From Nitrospinota bacterium (GTDB lineage: Bacteria; Nitrospinota; Nitrospinia; UBA9942), in NCBI GenBank assembly GCA_016234205.1, contig JACRGN010000142.1, forward strand, positions 1-5,179: 5,179 nt of DNA, read 5' to 3'. Shown here one piece after another: positions 1 to 4,838 of this stretch. Each line of letters begins with the position of its first letter. Within the stretch, counting starts at the first letter, position 1. The notes under the pieces are model-generated. The model saw only the letters and a list, made by a program, of their open reading frames with translations. It did no database searches and had not been told where the DNA came from. The position numbers and the translations under genes are program-made.

Positions 1-387
1 TATTATGAAACTGTTTCATCGCCGAGAGATGCACTTGCATGGCTGTCGCAAAATATTAATGAATTAATTAATCATAAGTTTGATTACTATGCAGTAATGG
101 CTTACCACAGGCAGATGAAAAGGGAATTAGGATTCTCGGATGAAAAGATATATGAGATGTTAAGCATGATGACTGATTCTATTATAGATAAAGTTGGGAC
201 ATCCAAGATATTAATGAAGGTTCAGGTAATGGACTGGGATACAAAAGCGTCTATACCGGAAGGTGAAATTGAAACTGCTATAAATTCCATCAAGAACGGC
301 AGGGATATAAATCTCTCATTCGTCCCTGTTACAGAAGATACACCATTAAACATTATTGAAAAGGCTTTTACCAATAGCCTGTTATAA
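1..387 (+). CDS. 3' end of a PgaB-like polysaccharide hydrolase/deacetylase (partial)
   Basis: The reading frame is open from the first base, so this is the last 128 codons of a longer gene; the ATG at 97 is an internal methionine. The visible protein has a block FDYYAVMAYHRQM (about residues 27-39) and a later block KILMKVQVMDW followed by an IPEGEI stretch. Both resemble the end of the TIM-barrel, glycoside-hydrolase-like C-terminal domain of PgaB-type poly-N-acetylglucosamine deacetylases, where a 'tyrosine-alanine-methionine' strand and a 'Q-x-x-DW' strand are followed by a helix. That would imply a role in cell-surface or biofilm polysaccharide processing outside the cytoplasm. The match is from memory of the family pattern and is weak, and the deacetylase domain and signal peptide would lie upstream of the window. 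It could be another TIM-barrel hydrolase. The gene ends in TAA and is convergent with ygiQ, only 32 bases away. Confidence 0.5.
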   Translation, partial: YYETVSSPRDALAWLSQNINELINHKFDYYAVMAYHRQMKRELGFSDEKIYEMLSMMTDSIIDKVGTSKILMKVQVMDWDTKASIPEGEIETAINSIKNGRDINLSFVPVTEDTPLNIIEKAFTNSLL

Positions 388-400
388 ATTTCACCAACCG

Positions 401-425
401 ACACTGAACACTGACACTGTCACTG
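401..425. repeat. Hexamer tandem repeat ACACTG between convergent gene ends
   Basis: Units read ACACTGA (401-407), ACACTG (408-413), ACACTG (414-419) and TCACTG (420-425). The array fills most of the gap between two convergent genes. The last unit overlaps the 3' end of ygiQ: the complement of 420-422 is its TGA stop and 423-425 encodes its final glutamine. No hairpin strong enough to call a terminator is visible here. Confidence 0.75.
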
Positions 426-2216
426 TTTATATGGTGGTATCAGTTTATCCTTTCCATATCCGATTAAGTCTTTCCTCCCTGCCTGCATTAAAGCCTCTTT
501 TACAAGGTAATAATTAGCAGGGTCATGGTAACGCATCAGTGCCTTTTGCAGCCTCTTTTCTCTGACTGTCCTCGCACAATAGACTTTTTTAAATGTAATA
601 GGGTCATATCCTGTATAATACATGGCAGTGGCAAGTGTCATTGGTGTTGGAATAAAATCCTGCACCTGCTGAAGCCTGAATCTGTTCTTTTTAAGATAGA
701 GGGCAAGGTCTATCATATCTTTCAAATCACTGCCGGGATGGCTTGAGATAAAATATGGGACGATATACTGCTCTTTCCCGCAATCCTTAGAGAACCTGTC
801 AAAATTATTTTTAAATTTATTAAAGGCTTCAATCTCCGGCTTTTTCATCAACTCCAATACCCTATGTGATGTATGCTCAGGCGCTACCTTCAGATGCCCT
901 CCAACATGATAGGTTGTTAATTCCTTGATATACTCCGGCGACCCCAGTGCAAGGTCATATCTGACGCCAGATGCAATAAAGACTCTTTTTACCCCTTCCA
1001 TCCCCCTCGTTTTTCTTAAGAGTTTAATCTGCGATGAATGGTCAGTATCCATGAATTTACAAATATTGGGATGAACGCAGGAAAGCCTTCTGCACTTTGA
1101 TTCCACATCCCTATCTTTGCATCTCAGACGATACATATTTGCTGTAGGACCTCCAAGGTCAGAGACAATCCCTGTAAAACCCTTTAACTTTTTCAGGTCT
1201 TCCACCTCTTTCAGTATTGAATTTTCACTCCTTGACTGAATAATCCTCCCCTGATGCTCTGTAAGGGAGCAGAATGTGCATCCGCCAAAACACCCCCTCT
1301 GAATGGTAACAGAAAATTTAACCATCTCAAGGGCAGGAATTTTTTCTTTATACGATGAATGAGGCTCTTTTATAAAGGGGAGATTGTAAATCTTATCCAT
1401 CTCCTCCATAGTTAAAGGTAAAGATGGCGGATTGACTTTCACATATCTATTTCCATGCCTCTGGAATAAAACCCTTGCATTGAATGGATTGCTTTCAAGG
1501 TGAAATATGCGGGATGCCCTTGCATAAGCCATTTTATCCTTTATGACATCTTCACAGGACGGAAGGAGGATATAATCTTTTCCCTCCACACCTTCAACAG
1601 AAGATGTTAGAACTGCAGTCCCCCTTACATTTTTTATATTTGAAATATCTTCTCCATTGGAAAGCCTCCTCGCTACTTCTTCTATAGGCTTCTCCCCCAT
1701 CCCGAATATGAGTAAATCCCCCTTAGAATCTACGAGTATTGACTTCCTAACTTTATTATCCCAATAGTCATAATGGGCAAGTCTCCGCAATGACGCCTCA
1801 ATCCCGCCAATAACCGTAGGAACTCCGGGATATGCCTCCTTTACCCTGTTTAGATAAACAATAGTTGCCCTGTCAGGTCTTAATCCGGACTTCCCAGCGG
1901 GAGAATATGCATCATCACTTCGGGGTTTTTTATGGGCTGTATAATGGTTGAGCATAGAGTCCATCGCACCGGCAGATATTCCAAAAAAGAGCCTTGGCCT
2001 GCCGAGTTTCATAAAGTCTTTTGTATTTCTCCAATCAGGCTGTGCTATTATTCCTACTCTATAGCCGAGGGACTCTAAATATCTGCCGATTAAAGGGACA
2101 CCAAAGGATGGATGGTCTATATACGCATCCCCGCTGATAAGGATTATATCCAGCTCATCCCATCCCCTATTCTTAGCTTCTTCCATACTCATGGGGAGAA
2201 AATTTGATTTATTCAT
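420..2216 (-). CDS. ygiQ: YgiQ-family (UPF0313) radical SAM protein
   Basis: A complete 598-residue member of the YgiQ family; the family's reaction is not established to my knowledge. The N-terminus (FLPMSMEEAKNRGWDELDII, then ISGDAYIDHPSFG) is the typical opening of the family's N-terminal domain, which runs to roughly residue 290. The radical SAM core follows, with the 4Fe-4S ligands in CFGGCTFC (C309, C313, C316) and a conserved GGPTAN at 355-360. A second cysteine group (C366, C375, C380, C386) follows and could hold another metal site, which is inference. The C-terminal part (about 510-598) is the family's terminal domain, ending KDLIGYGKDKLIP. At 598 residues it is shorter than the E. 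coli protein (about 740), which has a longer C-terminal extension. The start at 2216 is supported by the conserved N-terminal motif. There is no Shine-Dalgarno sequence; a TATAAT ends five bases upstream. The gene is divergent from dppB, with no obvious functional link. Confidence 0.95.
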   Translation of the reverse strand: MNKSNFLPMSMEEAKNRGWDELDIILISGDAYIDHPSFGVPLIGRYLESLGYRVGIIAQPDWRNTKDFMKLGRPRLFFGISAGAMDSMLNHYTAHKKPRSDDAYSPAGKSGLRPDRATIVYLNRVKEAYPGVPTVIGGIEASLRRLAHYDYWDNKVRKSILVDSKGDLLIFGMGEKPIEEVARRLSNGEDISNIKNVRGTAVLTSSVEGVEGKDYILLPSCEDVIKDKMAYARASRIFHLESNPFNARVLFQRHGNRYVKVNPPSLPLTMEEMDKIYNLPFIKEPHSSYKEKIPALEMVKFSVTIQRGCFGGCTFCSLTEHQGRIIQSRSENSILKEVEDLKKLKGFTGIVSDLGGPTANMYRLRCKDRDVESKCRRLSCVHPNICKFMDTDHSSQIKLLRKTRGMEGVKRVFIASGVRYDLALGSPEYIKELTTYHVGGHLKVAPEHTSHRVLELMKKPEIEAFNKFKNNFDRFSKDCGKEQYIVPYFISSHPGSDLKDMIDLALYLKKNRFRLQQVQDFIPTPMTLATAMYYTGYDPITFKKVYCARTVREKRLQKALMRYHDPANYYLVKEALMQAGRKDLIGYGKDKLIPPYKQ

Positions 2217-2221
2217 GTTAA

Positions 2222-2227
2222 ATTATA
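2222..2227 (-). promoter_or_regulatory. Putative -10 element for ygiQ
   Basis: On the minus strand this reads TATAAT, a perfect sigma-70 -10 hexamer, followed by TTAAC and then the ygiQ ATG. No convincing -35 is seen 16-18 bases upstream. If used, transcription would begin at or within a few bases of the start codon, giving a leaderless message. Because the surroundings are AT-rich, a chance match is possible. Confidence 0.4.
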
Positions 2228-2230
2228 AAA

Positions 2231-2327
2231 TAAGGAGAAAGGGAGAATGGGCAGAAATGGAGAAAGAAAAAGGATCCCTTAAAAAAAATTCTTTTCTCCC
2301 TTTCCCAAATTTCCCCATTTCTCCTTA
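2231..2327. repeat. Long imperfect palindrome between ygiQ and dppB
   Basis: The outer arms TAAGGAGAAA (2231-2240) and TTTCTCCTTA (2318-2327) are perfect 10-bp inverted repeats. The interior remains purine-rich on the left (GGGAGAATGG..., AGAAATGGAGAAAG) and pyrimidine-rich on the right, so the arms continue to pair with mismatches nearly to a centre around 2271-2285 that contains GGATCC and an A run. The transcript of either strand could form a long, imperfect hairpin. It lies upstream of both divergent genes. No transposase is nearby, so it may be a small non-autonomous element or a relic. Confidence 0.65.
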
Positions 2328-2348
2328 ATCTTTTCCTTTTGCTCTTTA

Positions 2349-2374
2349 TTTTTGTGTTCTTTTTGTCTTTGTGG
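2349..2374. repeat. Degenerate TTTGTG-type short tandem repeat
   Basis: Three T-rich units are visible: TTTTTGTG (2349-2356), TTTTTGTC (2360-2367) and TTTGTGG (2368-2374). They sit just upstream of dppB and partly where a -35 element would be expected. The array is short and low in complexity, so it could be chance, but it matches the habit of this window of placing short repeats at gene boundaries. Confidence 0.4.
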
Positions 2375-2380
2375 TAAAAA

Positions 2381-2386
2381 TATTCT
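2381..2386 (+). promoter_or_regulatory. Putative -10 element for dppB
   Basis: TATTCT lies six bases before the dppB ATG. No Shine-Dalgarno sequence is present between the palindrome and the start codon. An alternative reading is an extended -10, TGGTAAAAA (2372-2380), 17 bases after TTGTGT (2352-2357). Both would give a very short or absent leader. Neither is strong. Confidence 0.3.
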
Positions 2387-2392
2387 AACAAT

Positions 2393-3313
2393 ATGAGAAA
2401 TTATATCATAAAAAGAATTCTCCTGTTTTTTCCTGTCGTAATAGGTGTAATAACACTTGTATTTCTCATAATACATCTCATTCCTGGCGACCCTGTAGAG
2501 ATGATGCTTGGGGAGAATGCTCAAATCTCTGATAAAGAAAAATTACGAGATGACCTCGGACTTAATAAGCCAATAATTGACCAGTATCTTACTTTTATGA
2601 TTAATGCCTTTAAAGGAGATTTGGGAATGTCTATACATTCACAAAAGCCAGTCTTTACAACTATATTGGAAAGGTTTCCTGCAACATTAGAACTGACAAT
2701 CTGTGCGATTCTCTTAGCAGTGACAATCTCCATACCCCTTGGAATTATAGCAGCTTACAGACAATACTCCATATTTGATAACGGCTCAATGTTCTTATCA
2801 CTCCTCGGCATTTCAATGCCCAATTTCTGGCTCGGTCCCCTTTTGATAATCTTATTCTCTATAATGCTTGGCTGGCTTCCTGTTGCAGGGAGAGGAGGTA
2901 TAAGCCATATTATCCTTCCATCAATAACCTTAGGAACTGCACTATCTTCAATCCTCAGCCGGATGACCCGTTCAAGCATGATTGATTCCCTGAAGGAGGA
3001 ATATGTAACAACAGCGAGGGCGAAGGGATTAAGTGAGAATGTCGTAGTAATAAAACATGCCCTTTCAAATGCAATGATACCAATTATAACCATAGTAGGG
3101 CTTCAATCCGGCGCCCTTCTCTCAGGTGCAATAATTACAGAGACAATATTTTCATGGCCCGGGATAGGAAGGCTTACAATACAGGCAATCAATACGAGAG
3201 ACTATCCTCTGCTGCAGGGCTGTATACTCATTATTTCCTTAAGCTATGTAGTGGTCAATCTTATTACAGACATACTCTACGCATATTTTGACCCAAGGAT
3301 TAAGTATGAATAA
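2393..3313 (+). CDS. dppB: Dipeptide/oligopeptide ABC importer permease, DppB type
   Basis: A 306-residue integral membrane subunit, close to the usual length of DppB/OppB-type permeases. It begins MRNYIIKRILLFFPVVIGVITLVFLI, the typical first membrane helix with a positively charged cytoplasmic start. HLIPGDPVEMMLG at about 28-40 is the family signature after that helix. Six hydrophobic segments are visible, roughly at 9-30, 100-122, 133-158, 170-190, 228-250 and 275-297. The cytoplasmic coupling ('EAA') loop that contacts the ATPase is EYVTTARAKGLSENVVVIKHALSNAMIP (203-230, key residues A207, A208, G212, P230). The end, FDPRIKYE, is also typical. It would form a heterodimeric pore with the DppC-type product encoded by the next gene, which overlaps it by eight bases. 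The substrate (dipeptide, oligopeptide, nickel or other) cannot be read from a permease. No binding protein or ATPase gene adjoins it. Confidence 0.93.
   Translation: MRNYIIKRILLFFPVVIGVITLVFLIIHLIPGDPVEMMLGENAQISDKEKLRDDLGLNKPIIDQYLTFMINAFKGDLGMSIHSQKPVFTTILERFPATLELTICAILLAVTISIPLGIIAAYRQYSIFDNGSMFLSLLGISMPNFWLGPLLIILFSIMLGWLPVAGRGGISHIILPSITLGTALSSILSRMTRSSMIDSLKEEYVTTARAKGLSENVVVIKHALSNAMIPIITIVGLQSGALLSGAIITETIFSWPGIGRLTIQAINTRDYPLLQGCILIISLSYVVVNLITDILYAYFDPRIKYE
3295..3299 (+). promoter_or_regulatory. Ribosome binding site setting the dppC start
   Basis: AAGGA lies inside the dppB coding sequence, six bases before the ATG at 3306. It supports that ATG over the in-frame TTG at 3288, and implies translational coupling with dppB. 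It is the only clear Shine-Dalgarno sequence in front of a start in this window. Confidence 0.75.
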
Positions 3314-4151
3314 TAAAAGTGGCAAGTGGCAAGTGGCAAGTGACAAGATAAAAAACAAGTTAATTTTTATTGGAGGGTTTGTAATCTTATTCCTGATATT
3401 GACTGCCCTATTTGCCCCGCTAATGGCACCTTATGACCCAAAGGAGCAAAATTTATATGAAGGATTAAATACCCCTGACCACAAACACCCATTCGGACAG
3501 GATAGACTGGGAAGGGATATTTTAAGCAGAGTAATATACGGTTCCAGAATATCCCTCCTCGTTGGAATATTAGTTGTAGGCATATCTTCCACCATTGGCA
3601 TAACTATCGGCTCTATTTCAGGTTATATCGGCGGAAAGGTTGATGAAATCATAATGAGGTTCTGTGATATTGTCCTTGCATTTCCGGGAATACTCCTCGC
3701 CATAGCCATTATGTCAGTATTGGGACCAAGTTTGAACAATGTAATTATTGCGTTATGTGCAATGGGATGGGTTAGCTATACCCGTCTTATAAGGGCTCAG
3801 ATACTCTCCTTACGGGAGAGGGAGTTTGTAGTCGCTGTAGATTCATTGGGAGGAAGCTCATTTAGAATAATATCAAGACATCTCCTGCCGAATGTAATAT
3901 CACCTTTAATTGTAGAGGCAACATTCGGAATGGCAGGCACAATAATAGCCGAAGCAGGTTTAAGTTTCTTGGGCCTTGGAGTCCAGCCCCCTAATCCAAG
4001 CTGGGGCTCTATGCTAAATGAAGGGAGACAGTTTCTTCTTATAGCACCTCACCTGACCATATTTCCCGGTCTTGCAATAATGATTACAGTTCTCGGGTTC
4101 AATTTTCTTGGAGACGGGATAAGGGATTTAATGGATGTTAAGAATAAATAA
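3306..4151 (+). CDS. dppC: Dipeptide/oligopeptide ABC importer permease, DppC type
   Basis: A 281-residue partner permease, of usual length for DppC/OppC. After a soluble N-terminal tail comes the first membrane helix (about 18-40), then LFAPLMAPYDP, and the family motif FGQDRLGRDILSRVIYGSRIS (63-83). Further membrane segments lie near 86-108, 118-140, 143-163, 200-224 and 248-270. The coupling loop is EREFVVAVDSLGGSSFRIISRHLLPN (171-196), with LGG and LP conserved. AGLSFLGLGVQPPNPSWGSML (217-237) is a strong DppC/OppC hallmark. The start at 3306 has AAGGA six bases upstream and overlaps the end of dppB by eight bases, so the two form one operon. Residues 5-14 (SGKWQVASDK) are encoded by a 7-bp tandem repeat and are not family-conserved. 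The TAA stop abuts a repeat element. Partner ATPases (DppD/F) and binding protein must be encoded elsewhere. Confidence 0.93.
   Translation: MNNKSGKWQVASDKIKNKLIFIGGFVILFLILTALFAPLMAPYDPKEQNLYEGLNTPDHKHPFGQDRLGRDILSRVIYGSRISLLVGILVVGISSTIGITIGSISGYIGGKVDEIIMRFCDIVLAFPGILLAIAIMSVLGPSLNNVIIALCAMGWVSYTRLIRAQILSLREREFVVAVDSLGGSSFRIISRHLLPNVISPLIVEATFGMAGTIIAEAGLSFLGLGVQPPNPSWGSMLNEGRQFLLIAPHLTIFPGLAIMITVLGFNFLGDGIRDLMDVKNK
3318..3347. repeat. 7-bp tandem repeat inside the start of dppC
   Basis: AGTGGCA occurs three times (3318-3324, 3325-3331, 3332-3338), followed by AGTGACA (3339-3345) and a partial unit. It begins 12 bases after the dppC start codon and is translated as SGKWQVASDK. Because seven is not a multiple of three, gain or loss of one unit would shift the dppC reading frame. 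Confidence 0.85.
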
Positions 4152-4277
4152 CAAATCCCAACACCCAAATCCCAAGCAAATTCAAAAGATTGAGATTTCG
4201 GGGCACTCACGATAGTGGGTCGTGAAATTTGGAGTTTATTTGGAATTTAGTGCTTGATTATTGGATATTTGATATGG
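4152..4277. repeat. AT-rich inverted repeat element between convergent dppC and cytochrome genes
   Basis: The left arm starts immediately after the dppC stop and contains CAAATCCCAA twice (4152-4161 and 4166-4175, period 14), then CAAGCAAATTC. The right arm carries the imperfect complement: GGAATTTAGTGCTTG (4242-4256) and TTGGATATTTG (4261-4271). Between them is a G+C-richer centre with a 6-bp stem (4207-4225). The right arm extends into the cytochrome gene and encodes its last ~13 residues and its stop. It could act as a structured 3' end for both transcripts or be a small non-autonomous mobile element. No transposase is present. Confidence 0.7.
4207..4225. terminator. Possible bidirectional transcript-end hairpin
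   Basis: TCACGA (4207-4212) pairs perfectly with TCGTGA (4220-4225) around a 7-base loop. The flanking ATTTC (4195-4199) and GAAAT (4224-4228) offer an alternative outer stem. It lies between two convergent genes, where a shared terminator is expected. The stem is short and there is no clean T tract, so the call is tentative. Confidence 0.3.
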
Positions 4278-4571
4278 AAATTGGGTTTTCCTTGTAATGT
4301 CCCCCCAGAAATTCTCATCTATGCTGTGGCATGTCCTGCACTCTTTCGCCCTCTTAAAACTTTCAGATGGATATTTCTTTGATATATTTATAACATGGTC
4401 ATCGGGGGATAGATTCCTGTGGACATGACAACTCTGGCAGTATTCATAAGCAACCTTATTCCCTTCATTTGTAGGCAGTTTCCCATCAAATGCCTGTTTG
4501 AGGACAGACTTACTACAGCCACTAAATATTAAAGGGACTGCTAATATAAAAACAATGTAATATCTCTTCAT
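4236..4571 (-). CDS. Diheme cytochrome c lipoprotein
   Basis: A 111-residue precursor. The first 19 residues, MKRYYIVFILAVPLIFSGC, form a lipoprotein signal peptide with a lipobox-like FSGC, giving lipidated C19 and a membrane-anchored protein outside the cytoplasm. Two heme c attachment motifs are present: CQSCH (45-49) and CRTCH (78-82). H51 and H59 are possible distal ligands. The CRTCH...FWGDITRKT segment resembles small diheme lipoprotein cytochromes that I recall from Geobacter-type electron-transferring bacteria; that comparison is from memory. A role in periplasmic or outer-surface electron transfer is plausible, with partner unknown. Residues 99-111 (PYQISNNQALNSK) are encoded by the adjacent AT-rich repeat and are probably not part of the ancestral protein. 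The start is fixed by the signal peptide. There is no Shine-Dalgarno sequence, and a TTGACT-17-TATTAT promoter ends seven bases upstream. The gene appears to be a single transcription unit, convergent with dppC. Confidence 0.88.
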   Translation of the reverse strand: MKRYYIVFILAVPLIFSGCSKSVLKQAFDGKLPTNEGNKVAYEYCQSCHVHRNLSPDDHVINISKKYPSESFKRAKECRTCHSIDENFWGDITRKTQFPYQISNNQALNSK

Positions 4572-4578
4572 ATTTTAT

Positions 4579-4607
4579 ATAATACGGTTAATCTTAACAG
4601 GAGTCAA
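4579..4607 (-). promoter_or_regulatory. Sigma-70-type promoter of the cytochrome gene
   Basis: On the minus strand, TTGACT (4607-4602) is followed by a 17-base spacer and TATTAT (4584-4579). These hexamers each differ from consensus at one position and have the optimal spacing. Seven bases separate the -10 from the ATG at 4571, so the expected start of transcription falls on or next to the start codon, giving a leaderless mRNA. Confidence 0.7.
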
Positions 4608-4651
4608 GGACGATTAAATATTTCGGGTCTTTCGTATTTTAGTTGAAAGGG

Positions 4652-4703
4652 GGGTCTGTTCGGGGAACAGACCCTACTGTAGGGTTCGTTCCCTGAACGA
4701 ACT
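4652..4703. repeat. BIME-like inverted pair of GTAG-headed REP hairpins
   Basis: Hairpin 1 pairs GGGTCTGTTC (4652-4661) with GAACAGACCC (4665-4674) around GGG, a perfect 10-bp stem. Hairpin 2 pairs GTTCGTTC (4684-4691) with GAACGAAC (4695-4702) around CCT, a perfect 8-bp stem plus a G-T pair. Read outward from the centre (T4678), each is preceded by GTAG: 4679-4682 on plus for hairpin 2 and 4677-4674 on minus for hairpin 1. Both then read GTAGGGT, two variable bases, GTTCCC. This is the arrangement of inverted REP pairs (BIMEs) mobilised by REP-associated tyrosine transposases. It lies upstream of the cytochrome promoter and downstream of the ATPase gene, and could also stabilise or terminate the ATPase transcript. 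Confidence 0.75.
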
Positions 4704-4705
4704 GC

Positions 4706-4838
4706 TAAATCCTAAACAAATCCAAAATGCTAAATTCAAATATCCAAAACCTCTACCAAATAGGTTGTTGTTTTGAATTTTTGATTTTGAACATTTGATA
4801 TTGTTTAGAATTTAGGATTTCGGATTTAGGATTTTTAA
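4706..4838. repeat. AT-rich degenerate inverted repeat overlapping the ATPase D gene end
   Basis: The left arm holds AAATCCTAAA (4707-4716) and AAATCC/AATTCAAA-type units. The right arm has the exact complement TTTAGGATTT twice (4811-4820 and 4825-4834). The segment 4707-4719 also pairs at 12 of 13 positions with 4801-4813. The composition and units are like those of the repeat at 4152-4277, so these are probably members of one loose family. The right arm supplies the last ~27 codons and the stop of the ATPase subunit D reading frame. Confidence 0.7.

Noticed and set aside
97..99. ATG at 97 as a gene start
   Set aside because: The frame is open to base 1 and the residues before it continue the same barrel-like pattern, so the gene is cut by the window edge.
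222..746. Short frames at 222-404 (-) and 525-746 (+)
   Set aside because: Both are in alternative frames opposite clear coding sequence and have no recognisable content.
2279..2524. Minus-strand frame of 81 codons across the dppB start region
   Set aside because: It is a product of the pyrimidine-rich palindrome arm and the antisense of dppB; the translated sequence is Lys/Glu-rich low complexity with no recognisable domain.
2521..3093. Minus-strand frames antisense to dppB
   Set aside because: They lie wholly within a strongly conserved permease gene and show no family features.
3288..3305. TTG at 3288 as the dppC start
   Set aside because: The ATG at 3306 has AAGGA at proper spacing and gives a normal overlap with dppB; the TTG has no such site and the extra residues are not family-like.
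4652..4838. CRISPR array or riboswitch in the repeat-rich gap
   Set aside because: There are no regularly spaced identical repeats with unique spacers, and the structures lie downstream of the ATPase gene and upstream of the cytochrome promoter, not in a 5' leader.
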